Shown here: piece by piece, positions 1 through 7,927 of the stretch
How the letters are laid out: each line of letters begins with the position of its first letter
How positions within the stretch are numbered: position 1 is the stretch's first letter
Assembly (NCBI GenBank): GCA_032117595.1
Contig: JAULYZ010000003.1
Coordinates: forward strand, 1-64,000
Direction: 5' to 3'
Length of the DNA stretch: 64,000 nucleotides
Source: WLJO01 sp032117595
Lineage (GTDB): Bacteria; Actinomycetota; Acidimicrobiia; Acidimicrobiales; Ilumatobacteraceae
The notes under the pieces: model-generated
Databases searched by the model: none
Seen by the model: the letters and a program-made list of their open reading frames with translations, nothing else
What the model was told of the DNA's origin: nothing
Translations under genes and position numbers: made by a program

Positions 1-59
1 CGTCGGCCCTCATCACCGTGGTGGAACTCATCGCCCGCAGGAGTTCGTCCCACCACTAA
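1..59 (+). CDS. 3' end of an unidentified gene (partial)
   Basis: Reading from base 3 gives the open C-terminus SALITVVELIARRSSSHH followed by TAA at 57-59. It looks like an amphipathic helix with a basic tail, but it is too short to assign to a family. The gene would lie directly upstream of the baeRF3 gene, on the same strand. It could be chance open reading. Confidence 0.35.
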   Translation, partial: SALITVVELIARRSSSHH

Positions 60-73
60 GGGTCTTTGGGCCC
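60..73. promoter_or_regulatory. DosR-like box upstream of baeRF3 gene
   Basis: GGGTCTTTGGGCCC matches the mycobacterial DosR/DevR consensus GGGACTTTNGTCCC at 11 of 13 defined positions. The two mismatches fall at symmetric places (positions 4 and 11). It ends 35 bp before the ATG of a gene whose M. tuberculosis relative, Rv2629, belongs to the DosR regulon. Binding is inferred from sequence only. Confidence 0.55.
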
Positions 74-108
74 CTGCACGAGGGCGCTGTGCGCGGTTTG
101 CTGGCCCA

Positions 109-1215
109 ATGGGCACCACTTCGTCACTCCAGCGTTCCTCCATCACGGCGTTCTCGGGTTGGTCGACCGAACCGGTCGTCAGCATCTTCGTGCCGCAGGA
201 CACCACACGGCCCGACACCGAGCCCACGCGCCTCAAGGCATCCATGCAGTGGGCACACGATGAGCTCGTGCGCAGTCTCGGACTCGACCCGTCTGCCGCA
301 ACGCGGCTGCTCGCGCCACTTGCGGATGACGACACGCTGCCGAGTTCGGCAACAGGGGCCCTGCCGACCCGCGGCATCGCATACTTTGCCGCTCCCGGGC
401 AACACCTCCGCATCCTCCTCGCCGACCACACCGACGATGTCGTGAGCATCGGCCCGGTTGCCGACACACTGCGGCTGCTCCCTCATCTCCTGGGCGGACC
501 GGAATACCACGTGCTCACGGTGTCGCAGAACCACGCGCAGCTCTTCAGCGCGAACCGGTGGTCGATCACCCCGGTCCACGTCCCCGACCTCCCCAAGAGC
601 CTCGACGATGCGCTCTGGTACGTGAAGCGCGAACCGACGCTCGAGCGCCATGGTTCGGGCGCAGCGCACACGAGCGGTGGTGGTCAGCAGTACCACAAGG
701 ACGACATCGCCCAATACCTGCACCTCATCGACCGTGCGGTGACCACACACCTGACCGACTCGCAGTCTCCCCTCGTGGTGATGGGTGTCGCCTACGAAGC
801 CTCGATGTACATCAACGCCTCGCACTACCGCCACGTCGTACGCACCCCGGTTCCGGGCAACGCCGATCATCTCGACCTCGCCGGCGTCCACGAGCGGACC
901 TGGGCGGTGATGGAGCGCCAGCCGGGACCCGCCCAGGCGGCCGCAGAACGAGCACGAGATCTCATCGGCACCGGGAAGACCCTCACCGATCCGGCTGACA
1001 TCGAGGCAAGTGCCACACACGGCGCCATCGACCAGATGCTGGTGAGTGCCGAACTCACCAACGGGATCCCGTACCGAGGCCTGCTCGACGCAGATCGCAT
1101 TGCGCTCTGCCGTGCGGTGATCGCTGCGATGTCATCGGGTGCACGGATCCACGTGGTGCAACCCGCCGAGCTCCCCAACGGCGCCCGGTCTGCTGCGGCA
1201 GTCCTCCGCTACTGA
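109..1215 (+). CDS. baeRF3-family protein (bacterial release-factor-like, Rv2629 type)
   Basis: A 368-aa soluble protein. Its layout and the closing motif VVQPAELPNGARSAAAVLRY-like end (residues about 348-368) are typical of bacterial archaeo-eukaryotic release factor family 3 proteins, which are related to eRF1/Dom34 and probably act on stalled ribosomes. I see no signal peptide or membrane segment. The ATG at 109 follows a DosR-like box, which fits regulation with the stress genes to its right. M. tuberculosis Rv2629, of the same broad family, is hypoxia-induced. Family assignment is by recognition of the C-terminal pattern and length; biochemical function is unknown for the family. Confidence 0.75.
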   Translation: MGTTSSLQRSSITAFSGWSTEPVVSIFVPQDTTRPDTEPTRLKASMQWAHDELVRSLGLDPSAATRLLAPLADDDTLPSSATGALPTRGIAYFAAPGQHLRILLADHTDDVVSIGPVADTLRLLPHLLGGPEYHVLTVSQNHAQLFSANRWSITPVHVPDLPKSLDDALWYVKREPTLERHGSGAAHTSGGGQQYHKDDIAQYLHLIDRAVTTHLTDSQSPLVVMGVAYEASMYINASHYRHVVRTPVPGNADHLDLAGVHERTWAVMERQPGPAQAAAERARDLIGTGKTLTDPADIEASATHGAIDQMLVSAELTNGIPYRGLLDADRIALCRAVIAAMSSGARIHVVQPAELPNGARSAAAVLRY

Positions 1216-1225
1216 CGAGCGGAGA

Positions 1226-1285
1226 CTGGGCAACCGGATTCTGGGCCACCGGATACTGGGCCCTCACACGCTGGGCGGGTCAACG
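1226..1285 (+). repeat. four 15-bp periodic units beginning CTGGGC
   Basis: CTGGGC recurs exactly every 15 bp at 1226, 1241, 1256 and 1271. The first two units are nearly identical (CTGGGCAACCGGATT and CTGGGCCACCGGATA) and the last two diverge. The array starts ten bases after the baeRF3 stop codon and runs into the 3' end of the opposite-strand acidic ORF. It is probably a decayed tandem duplication. No terminator hairpin is obvious. Confidence 0.7.
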
Positions 1286-1525
1286 GTGTTCGTCGGGATC
1301 CGGCGTGGGCTCCGTCGCCGAATCGAGCCAGTCAGCCTCGTTCACCTCGACCGGCACCGCCTCGCGATGCTCCGTCACCGATACTTCCTCATCGTCCGCA
1401 GAGTCGTCGGTCGCACCCGTCGCTGCTCCGCGCGCCAACCCGCCGGTGCGGTCGTCCCCTCTCTCGGGGACGACCGCATCACGGCGGTCGTCGGCGTCTC
1501 GATTCATCGCGCCGAGATCACTCAT
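1280..1525 (-). CDS. small acidic hypothetical protein downstream of Hsp20
   Basis: An 81-aa highly acidic protein starting MSDLGAMNRD. Its ATG (1525-1523) overlaps the TGA of the hsp20 gene (1524-1522), so the two are probably translationally coupled. The C-terminal half carries VEVNEADWLDSA, similar in flavour to the PEAD-type motif of small actinobacterial proteins of unknown function. Composition (many D and E, few hydrophobics) suggests a disordered protein. No function can be assigned. Confidence 0.6.
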   Translation of the reverse strand: MSDLGAMNRDADDRRDAVVPERGDDRTGGLARGAATGATDDSADDEEVSVTEHREAVPVEVNEADWLDSATEPTPDPDEHR

Positions 1526-1974
1526 GCGCGACTCACCGCCACCTTCTGCACCTCGGCCTCGACCTGCTTGGGCATCGGCACCGTGACGGTGAGGATCCCG
1601 TCCTTGTAGGCAGCGACAATGTCCTTGCCGCTCACACCCTTGGGGACGCGGATCGAGCGGTGGAACGAGCCGTAGCGGAACTCGCTGCGTCGACGATTCT
1701 TGGTCTCCTCCAGGTGCTCGGCCCGCCGCTCGGCCCGGATCGACAGCACGCCCTCGCTCACGGTGATGTCCACGTCCTTCTCGGGGTCGATGCCCGGCAA
1801 CTCGGCCCGGATCATGAGCGAATGCTCGTTCACGATCTCCTCGACACGGATCCACTCGTCGAGGTGATCGCGTTCGAAGACGCGGAACAGGTCGGGGAAC
1901 TCGAACAGCTCGTTCGCGTTGAACCAGTCCATCAGGCGCGTCGGCCTGGTGCGTCGTTCGAGTGTGGTGGTCAT
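1522..1974 (-). CDS. Hsp20/alpha-crystallin small heat-shock protein
   Basis: A 150-aa protein with an N-terminal arm (residues 1-45) and an alpha-crystallin domain (about 46-140). The domain contains the conserved segment AELPGIDPEKDVDITVSEG and the late strand GVSGKDIVAAYKDGILTVTVP. The closing Ala-Xaa-Leu motif is replaced by GILTV, as in many actinobacterial members. These ATP-independent chaperones hold unfolding proteins under stress. M. tuberculosis HspX (Acr) is the classic DosR target, and a DosR-like box lies about 95 bp upstream here. The acidic ORF overlaps its stop codon. Confidence 0.93.
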   Translation of the reverse strand: MTTTLERRTRPTRLMDWFNANELFEFPDLFRVFERDHLDEWIRVEEIVNEHSLMIRAELPGIDPEKDVDITVSEGVLSIRAERRAEHLEETKNRRRSEFRYGSFHRSIRVPKGVSGKDIVAAYKDGILTVTVPMPKQVEAEVQKVAVSRA

Positions 1975-2069
1975 GATGTGCTCCTCTTGATGTCGTGCGG
2001 CCCTGCGGGCCGTACACCAAGGATCACCACACGAGCGGGGGACGCCTAGGGCTCAGCGTCATTCATCAC

Positions 2070-2083
2070 AGGCCCTTGGTCCC
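2070..2083. promoter_or_regulatory. possible degenerate DosR-like box upstream of hsp20
   Basis: AGGCCCTTGGTCCC matches GGGACTTTNGTCCC at 10 of 13 defined positions, with a perfect right half GTCCC. It lies in the 133-bp gap between hsp20 (starts 1974, minus strand) and the upstream RNase gene, about 95 bp before the hsp20 ATG. Weaker than the other boxes; its placement is what supports it. Confidence 0.35.
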
Positions 2084-2107
2084 CGGCGCAGGTACGCCCG
2101 TCCCTCG

Positions 2108-3511
2108 CTACTCGCGTCGGAGCGAGAAGCGTTCGCCGTAACTGGGCGCCACCGCAGTCCAGTCGAGCGTGTCGGCGATCTTGCGCCGGAAGGCGGCTGC
2201 AGCAGTGGCCTCCCCGTGCACCACGAGCGTCGTGTCGGGTTCGCGCGTTGCAGTGCGGAGCCACGCCAACAGTTCGTTCTGATCGGCATGCACCGAGAAG
2301 CCGGGGAGCTCGCACACCTCGGCGCGCACCGGCACGTACTTGCCGTGGATCTTCAGCACCTCGGCCCCCTCCAGCAGGGCGCGACCGCGTGTTCCCGCCG
2401 CCTGGAAACCCACGAGGGCCACCGAGTTGCTGCGGTCGGGAAGGAACCGCTTGAGGTGATGCACCACTCGTCCGCCGGTTGCCATGCCTGCGCCGGCGAT
2501 GATGATGGCCGAGTCGGTGCGTGCCGAGATTCGCTTCGAACTGTCGGGTGTCTCGCTCTCCTCGAGCAGCGGCACCTCGAAGAGCTCACCGTTGCCGTGG
2601 AGCTCGGGGCGGATGTCGGCACGACCCTCGTGGATCGACGTGCGGTACATGCGCAGCGCGGCCAGGGCCATCGGACTGTCGACGAAGACGGGCACCCGCG
2701 GCAGTCGACCGGACCGGGCGAGACGGGCGAGGTGATACAGCAGCACCTCGGTGCGGTCCACGGCGAAGGCGGGGATCACCACGACACCTCCGCGCTCCAC
2801 CGTGCGCTCGACGAGCGCTGCGAGTCGCTCGACGGGATCCTCGGGTTGATGTGTGCGATCGCCGTAGGTGGACTCCACCAGCACGAAGTCGGCATCGCCG
2901 AGCGGTGCCGCCGGCACGAGCACCGGATGGTTCGGGCGCCCGAGATCGCCGCTGAAGCGGACGCGCACACCGTCGGGCATCTCACAGAGCAGGGTCGCAC
3001 TGCCGAGGATGTGACCGGCGACGTCGAAGCGGGCGGAGAACGAGTCGGCAACCGCAACCGTCTCGCCGAAATCCACCGAGACGAGTTGCTCGAGGGAGTC
3101 ATAGGCGTCCTGCTCGGTGTAGAGCGGCAACGCAGGACGGTGCCGCGTCGAGCCGACGCGGTTGGTGAACTCGGCCTCCTCCTCGTGGAGGCGCCCGCTG
3201 TCGGGGAGCACCACCGAGAGCAGGTTCGCGGTATCGGCGGTGCAGTAGACCGGTCCGGTGAATCCGTGGCTGACGAGCCTCGGCAGATAACCGCCGTGAT
3301 CGAGGTGCGCGTGCGTGAGGACCACTGCGTCGATCGACGACGGGTCGACGGGGAAGGGGGCCCAGTTCCGCTCACGCAACTCCTTGAGTCCCTGGAAGAT
3401 CCCGCAGTCGACAAGAACCCGACGACCCTCGGACTCGAGGAGATAGCGACTACCGGTGACGGTCTGCGCGCCCCCGAGAACGGTGAGCGAGGCAGGTGGG
3501 GTGCGGGTCAT
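2108..3511 (-). CDS. MBL-fold beta-CASP ribonuclease (RNase J/CPSF-like)
   Basis: A 467-aa protein. The metallo-beta-lactamase domain has the zinc motif HAHLDHGGYLPRL near residue 60, and a beta-CASP insert covers about residues 190-330. The C-terminal MBL part includes IIAGAGMATGGRVVHHLK and a final HADQNELLAWL. This is the architecture of CPSF73-like RNA nucleases. The start is the ATG at 3511, five bases after the upstream stop codon; the reading frame continues upstream only inside that gene. Membership in a stress cluster suggests stress-linked RNA turnover, which is inference. Confidence 0.88.
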   Translation of the reverse strand: MTRTPPASLTVLGGAQTVTGSRYLLESEGRRVLVDCGIFQGLKELRERNWAPFPVDPSSIDAVVLTHAHLDHGGYLPRLVSHGFTGPVYCTADTANLLSVVLPDSGRLHEEEAEFTNRVGSTRHRPALPLYTEQDAYDSLEQLVSVDFGETVAVADSFSARFDVAGHILGSATLLCEMPDGVRVRFSGDLGRPNHPVLVPAAPLGDADFVLVESTYGDRTHQPEDPVERLAALVERTVERGGVVVIPAFAVDRTEVLLYHLARLARSGRLPRVPVFVDSPMALAALRMYRTSIHEGRADIRPELHGNGELFEVPLLEESETPDSSKRISARTDSAIIIAGAGMATGGRVVHHLKRFLPDRSNSVALVGFQAAGTRGRALLEGAEVLKIHGKYVPVRAEVCELPGFSVHADQNELLAWLRTATREPDTTLVVHGEATAAAAFRRKIADTLDWTAVAPSYGERFSLRRE

Positions 3512-3516
3512 GTCGA

Positions 3517-4827
3517 TCAGTCTCCATGGTGCGGGCGATGTTGTGCGAACTCGCGGTGAAACCAGCCGAAGGCGGCAACGGCGGCTGCGTCGATGGCGCC
3601 CGGCTCCCCGAACAGGTGGGTTGCGCCCTCCACCACGACGACCTCGGAGCGACACGACATGGCCGCTACCGCCTCCTGGTTGAGTCGGAGCACGTCGACA
3701 TCGGCAGAACCGACGATGCAGAGCGTGGGCACGCGCAGACGTGGCACGGCATCGGCGGCGAGATCGACGCGCCCACCCCTCGACACCACGGCAGCGACGC
3801 TGCCCGGAGCCGAAGCCGCAGCCCGGACGGCGACGGCTGCACCCGTGCTTGCACCCATCAGACCAATCGGCAATCCGGCCAAACGCGCATCGGCGCCGAG
3901 CCACTCCACGGCACACAGCAGACGTTCCGCACCATGCCCGGGGTCGAATCCCTCGGGATCGTCGGCCGCCTCGATCGGCGTCCGCAGGTCGATCAACAAC
4001 GTGGCGATCCCACCGCGCTCGAGCATCCGGGCGACCGTGCGATTCCTCGGGCTGCACCGGTTGCTGCCGCTCCCGTGGGCGAAGACCACCGCACCGAGGG
4101 GCTGCTCGGGGATGCTGAGGTCAGCATCGAGCGATGCACCGTGACAGACGATGCTCACGGTGCTCGTCGCCGGCTGACGGATCGAGCGCTGCAGGAGCGA
4201 GATCACCTCGTGGTCGGGTACCGCATCGAAGTCGCGGTACCACGCGCCCACCGCCATGAAGTCGGTGGGCTGTTCGAGCAGGACCACATCGTCGACGAGC
4301 GGCGCGAATGCATCGATTGCGTCAGGCGGGGCGACCGGTGCCGCCACCACGACGCGCCGCGCACCGTGGGCCCGTGCGACCTGCACCGCAGCCCGCATCG
4401 TGGCACCCGTGGCGATCCCGTCGTCCACGAGCACCGCCGTGCGACCGGTGAGCGCAACCCGTGGACGAACCGCCCGGATACCCGAGAGCCGCGCTGCGAG
4501 CACCTCGCGCTCGATGTGCTCTGCGCGATCGATGGCATCAGCGCTCACGTGCGCGAGCTGCACGATCTCGTCGTTCATCACCAGAGCACCGTCCTCGCCG
4601 ACAGCGCCCATGGCAACCTCTGGCTGGCCCGGCACACCGAGCTTGCGCACCACGATCACGTCGAGCGGGGCAGCAATCACCTGCGCCACCGCAGCGGCGA
4701 CCGGGACACCACCGCGCGGCAGCCCGAGGACGACTGCATCGGTGATGTTGCGCCTGGCAAGGGCCAGTCCGAGTTGCAGACCGGCAGCGAGACGATCGTC
4801 GAACACGACCGTCCCCGGTTCCGTCAT
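3517..4827 (-). CDS. phosphoribosyltransferase-dienelactone hydrolase fusion
   Basis: A 436-aa two-domain protein. Residues about 8-215 form a type I phosphoribosyltransferase with the PRPP loop VLVDDGIATGAT (about 132-143). Residues about 222-436 form an alpha/beta hydrolase with an oxyanion segment FAHGSGSNRCSPRN, nucleophile elbow GASTGA (Ser about 327) and late His in GATHLFGEPG. Stand-alone PRTases of this type (Rv0571c) belong to the mycobacterial DosR regulon. No ligand is known, so the PRTase substrate is open. The gene lies 5 bp upstream of the RNase gene and 42 bp downstream of the tandem universal stress protein. Confidence 0.88.
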   Translation of the reverse strand: MTEPGTVVFDDRLAAGLQLGLALARRNITDAVVLGLPRGGVPVAAAVAQVIAAPLDVIVVRKLGVPGQPEVAMGAVGEDGALVMNDEIVQLAHVSADAIDRAEHIEREVLAARLSGIRAVRPRVALTGRTAVLVDDGIATGATMRAAVQVARAHGARRVVVAAPVAPPDAIDAFAPLVDDVVLLEQPTDFMAVGAWYRDFDAVPDHEVISLLQRSIRQPATSTVSIVCHGASLDADLSIPEQPLGAVVFAHGSGSNRCSPRNRTVARMLERGGIATLLIDLRTPIEAADDPEGFDPGHGAERLLCAVEWLGADARLAGLPIGLMGASTGAAVAVRAAASAPGSVAAVVSRGGRVDLAADAVPRLRVPTLCIVGSADVDVLRLNQEAVAAMSCRSEVVVVEGATHLFGEPGAIDAAAVAAFGWFHREFAQHRPHHGD

Positions 4828-4869
4828 TGCCCGTGCATCACGGTGTCGTCTGATGAGTATCCCAACCGA

Positions 4870-5781
4870 TCAGTGCTTGGGGTGCCTGATGACCGCGATG
4901 GGGCAATGCGCGTGCTGGACCACCGCACGGCTCACCGACCCCAGCAGCATCGACGCAAACCCGCCGCGACCGCGCGAGCCCACCACCACGAGATCTGCGC
5001 CCTCGGACTCGTCGATGAGTGCCTTGGCCGGCGGCGATTCCACCAGGTGCTTGCGGAGGGTGACACCCTCTCCGCCGGCACGTGCGGTGTGGGCCGAGAC
5101 CGACTCGTCGAGCTCTCGCTCGGCATCACGTCGCATCCGCTCACGCATACCGCTGGTGTCGCCAGCGGTCTCGGGGTACGGGTACTCCCAACTGTGCACC
5201 ACGACCAGTTCTGCACCGGCCAGACGGGCTTCTTCGTACGCCCACTCGAGCGCGTGTCGCGCCGACTCGGAGCCATCGGTACCGACGACGATCTTCTTCA
5301 TGCTGGAACCTCGTTTCGACGATGTTGCCGGGACCACCACCACGGGCACCGACGCGTGATGACAGGCGGCCGTGGCGACCGAACCGAGTACGTCGACGAA
5401 CCGCCCGGAGCGGCCGCTCGAGCCGACGACGAGCAGTCCATCGGGTTCGGCGTTCTTCGGAAGGACGATCGACGGGCTGGCCAGGGTGACGAGCCGCTCG
5501 ATCCGGAGACCCGTGACGGCCTCGCGTACCCGCTTCACGGCGGTGTCGACGAAACCGTCGTGCTCGTCCCGGATGGCATCGACCTGTGCCTCCACCGCAT
5601 AGGTGCCGACCATGCCCGGCTCGCCGGCCAGCGGCACGGAGTAACAACTCACGAGCCGCACCGGCAGGGATCGACGCGCCGCCTCGTGCGCAGCCCACTC
5701 AGCGGCCCGGTACGACGGCTCGGAGCCATCGATGCCCACCACGATGTGCGGTGACTCTGCCGGATTCGGTGTGCTGGTCAT
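4870..5781 (-). CDS. tandem-domain universal stress protein
   Basis: A 303-aa protein with two UspA domains. The first (residues 10-150) ends GSSGRSGRFVDVLGS...VPVVVV; the second starts at MKKIVVGTDGS (about 161) and ends GSRGRGGFASMLLGS...CPIAVIR. Both keep the G-2X-G-9X-G(S) nucleotide-binding pattern, so both probably bind ATP. The layout matches M. tuberculosis Rv2623 and relatives, which are DosR-regulated. It sits 10 bp downstream of a second, single-domain Usp gene and is probably co-transcribed from the promoter near 6.7 kb. Confidence 0.93.
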   Translation of the reverse strand: MTSTPNPAESPHIVVGIDGSEPSYRAAEWAAHEAARRSLPVRLVSCYSVPLAGEPGMVGTYAVEAQVDAIRDEHDGFVDTAVKRVREAVTGLRIERLVTLASPSIVLPKNAEPDGLLVVGSSGRSGRFVDVLGSVATAACHHASVPVVVVPATSSKRGSSMKKIVVGTDGSESARHALEWAYEEARLAGAELVVVHSWEYPYPETAGDTSGMRERMRRDAERELDESVSAHTARAGGEGVTLRKHLVESPPAKALIDESEGADLVVVGSRGRGGFASMLLGSVSRAVVQHAHCPIAVIRHPKH

Positions 5782-5791
5782 GCTGTCTCCC

Positions 5792-6193
5792 TCACGGTAC
5801 GTACACCACCGGCACGCGGACGCGCTTCACCAGGACATCGGGAGACCAATCCCCGAAGTGACCTTCCGACTTGGACGATCTCCCCACCACGAGCATCGAC
5901 GCGAACTCCGCGGCATCGCAGATCACCGAGGGCGCCCAGCCCATGTGCGCCTCACTGGTGATGACGAGTCCGGGATGCTGCTCACGGAGGCCTGCGACGG
6001 CATCGTCGAGCATCTTCTGCACCTTCTCCGGGGTGATCTCGGGGTCGAATCCGGTGCCGGGCTGGTCGATGAAGTCCCAGCCGAGCATCACGCGCAGCGG
6101 CACGCCGCGCTGCTCGGCGAACTGGCTCGCTACCTCGAGCACCCGTACCGAGACGTCCGAGCCGCTCCATGCCGCAAGGATCGGTTGTGTCAT
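5792..6193 (-). CDS. single-domain universal stress protein-like
   Basis: A 133-aa protein starting MTQPILAAWSGSD at an ATG at 6193. It has the Usp alpha/beta layout and a C-terminal VVGRSSKSEGHFGDWSPDVLVKRVRVPVVYV. The glycine loop that binds ATP phosphates is altered: the usual GSRGxxG is GRSSKSEG, so nucleotide binding is uncertain. It starts immediately after the stop codon at 6196 and lies 10 bp before the tandem Usp gene. All three are on the minus strand, presumably one operon. Confidence 0.75.
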   Translation of the reverse strand: MTQPILAAWSGSDVSVRVLEVASQFAEQRGVPLRVMLGWDFIDQPGTGFDPEITPEKVQKMLDDAVAGLREQHPGLVITSEAHMGWAPSVICDAAEFASMLVVGRSSKSEGHFGDWSPDVLVKRVRVPVVYVP

Positions 6194-6195
6194 GT

Positions 6196-6666
6196 TCACA
6201 CCCCTGCGCCTGCACTGAGCCGACTGGCAAGCCGGGTGAGGATCAGGCGCACGGCATATTCCATCACACGTTGCTGTGTCACACGGTCGGTCGCGGCGGA
6301 CGAGCGTCCGTATCGCCCCGAGTACGCAGCAGCGAACTCCACATGCGACAGGCGCGGCCCGAGCGAGGAAACGGTGACGTCGGCCTCGACCACGGGGTTC
6401 CACTGCGGGCAACCCGCTCCCTGCCACGCAATGCCCACCACGACGCCTCGCGGGTGCCGATGCACCGAACACACCCTGACCTCGGTGGAACCTGCGCTCG
6501 TACCGACGAGGCCCAGCATCCCGTAGCGGGCCAGCACCTCACGGTCGGGGGTGCACAGTGCATCAGCAATCGCGCACGACCACGTCTCGGCGCTGCTCAA
6601 CCGGTCGACGACACACGACTGTGCCTCGGCGATCTCGGTGAAATCTCGGACCAACATCGTCACCAT
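6196..6666 (-). CDS. hypothetical protein, possibly SRPBCC-like
   Basis: A 156-aa protein starting MVTMLVRDFTEIAEAQ at 6666 (an internal ATG at 6657 is the alternative). Alternating strands and a C-terminal helix with many basic residues (QQRVMEYAVRLILTRLASRL) resemble a START/SRPBCC lipid-binding fold, but I see no diagnostic motif. It is the first gene of the leftward stress operon, three bases before the Usp ATG, and is preceded by a strong DosR-like box 67 bp upstream. The longer in-frame extension to 7413 lies antisense to the histidine kinase and is a shadow. Confidence 0.6.
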   Translation of the reverse strand: MVTMLVRDFTEIAEAQSCVVDRLSSAETWSCAIADALCTPDREVLARYGMLGLVGTSAGSTEVRVCSVHRHPRGVVVGIAWQGAGCPQWNPVVEADVTVSSLGPRLSHVEFAAAYSGRYGRSSAATDRVTQQRVMEYAVRLILTRLASRLSAGAGV

Positions 6667-6733
6667 CCCTGAACAACGGACAGCGTGACGCACGGCGCAG
6701 CACTTGCCCACTTGCCATCGGACACTCGGTGCG

Positions 6734-6747
6734 AGGACTTTTGTCAC
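6734..6747. promoter_or_regulatory. DosR-like box in the divergent stress promoter
   Basis: AGGACTTTTGTCAC matches the DosR consensus GGGACTTTNGTCCC at 11 of 13 defined positions. It lies between the leftward operon (starts 6666) and the rightward histidine kinase (starts 6787), 67 bp from one start and 39 bp from the other. It could therefore drive both transcripts. Confidence 0.6.
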
Positions 6748-6786
6748 TCTTGCCCCTCGAGCACTGCATGAGCAGGGCTTTCGATT

Positions 6787-7815
6787 GTGACCCGTGATGG
6801 TCGGTGGGAAACTGCAGGGGTGTTCGACGCAGATCCACGACTGAGCCTTCTCGAGGGTGCAGCCGACGCCACGCTCGTGGTCGATTGGGACGGCGTCATC
6901 CGCTACGCCAATCGCCGCACGACCGAGGTGCTCGGCTGGCAACCGGGAGAACTCATCGGCCTTCCCGTCGAGGTGCTGGTCCCCGAGGCAAGCCGCTCGT
7001 CCCACACGCAGCACCGCTCCAACTTCGCCGACTCGCCGCGACCGCGCATGATGGGACGCGGTCTCGAGCTTGCCGCAGTGCACCGCGAGGGTCACACCGT
7101 GCCCGTGGAGATTGCGCTCAGCCCACAGGCCACCGAGGAGGATCGTCTCATCGTGGTGTCGGTGCGCGACATCTCCGACCGCGTGAGCATGATCCGCCGG
7201 CTCGGAGAAACCGCTGCCAAGCTCGCCGTGGTCGACGAGCGCGACCGGATTGCACGCGACCTTCACGACAACATCATCCAGCGCCTCTTTGCGGCCGGTC
7301 TGCACCTGCAGGCCGCGCTGGGTCGGCCCGACCAGGAACAGCGCCTCGTTGGCGTCATCGACGAGATCGATGAGGCCATCAAGGAGATCCGCACCATCAT
7401 CTTCACGATGCACAGCCTCCGCGGCCTCGACGCAGGGTTCGAGCCTGCGGTGCGTCTCGTGCTCGCGGAGTCGTCACGCCTGCTCGGTCATCACCCCAGC
7501 CTGCAGCAGGACGGGGTGCTCGCCCTCGTCTCCGACGACATCGCCGGAGAGGCGGTCGACGTCATCCGGGAACTGCTCACCAATGTTGCCAAGCACGCTC
7601 ATGCATCGCACTCCTCGGTCCGCGTCAGCGTGGCCGATCGTGCCTTCACCGTGGCGGTTACCGACAACGGAGTGGGCATCGACCCGGCGGCGAACCCGGG
7701 CGGGCTCGGCCTCGACAACCTCCGCGAGCGCGCCGAACGGCGTGGCGGTGCCTTCTGCATCGCGCCGAGCGCCGACGGAGGCTCGAGCGCGACCTGGACC
7801 GTTCCGCTGCACTGA
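6787..7815 (+). CDS. PAS-domain sensor histidine kinase, DosS/DevS-like core
   Basis: A 342-aa cytoplasmic kinase. A PAS domain covers residues about 18-130 (DGVIRYANRRTTEVLGW). The HisKA_3 segment is ERDRIARDLHDNIIQRLFAAGL-like, with phospho-acceptor His 160, and is very close to the mycobacterial DosS/DosT motif. The HATPase_c domain follows, with N-box ELLTNVAKHAHAS, DNGVGI and GLGLDNLRERAERRGG. The heme-binding GAF pair of DosS is absent, so any redox or oxygen sensing would have to come from the PAS domain. No transmembrane segment. The start is a GTG. No response regulator gene lies in the window, so the partner is encoded elsewhere. Confidence 0.92.
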   Translation: MTRDGRWETAGVFDADPRLSLLEGAADATLVVDWDGVIRYANRRTTEVLGWQPGELIGLPVEVLVPEASRSSHTQHRSNFADSPRPRMMGRGLELAAVHREGHTVPVEIALSPQATEEDRLIVVSVRDISDRVSMIRRLGETAAKLAVVDERDRIARDLHDNIIQRLFAAGLHLQAALGRPDQEQRLVGVIDEIDEAIKEIRTIIFTMHSLRGLDAGFEPAVRLVLAESSRLLGHHPSLQQDGVLALVSDDIAGEAVDVIRELLTNVAKHAHASHSSVRVSVADRAFTVAVTDNGVGIDPAANPGGLGLDNLRERAERRGGAFCIAPSADGGSSATWTVPLH

Positions 7816-7855
7816 GCGCCGGACAGTCCCCGCCCGACCGGTTCGCTGCACGACG

Positions 7856-7869
7856 GGGACAAAAGTCCC
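7856..7869. promoter_or_regulatory. exact DosR box upstream of multicopper oxidase
   Basis: GGGACAAAAGTCCC reads GGGACTTTTGTCCC on the other strand, an exact match to the DosR consensus. It is extended by one further base pair on each side to a 16-bp near-palindrome (7855-7870). It lies 58 bp before the GTG start at 7928 of the copper oxidase, inside the 112-bp gap after the kinase gene. Confidence 0.75.
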
Positions 7870-7927
7870 CACGCCCGGGACGTTGAGCCCATGTTGCCGG
7901 GGGCAACCGGGGGTGAACCTGTTGGGC

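Noticed and set aside
4000..6526. Long plus-strand ORFs opposite the Usp and PRTase genes
   Set aside because: They lie antisense to genes with intact conserved motifs; long open frames on the wrong strand are normal at this GC content.
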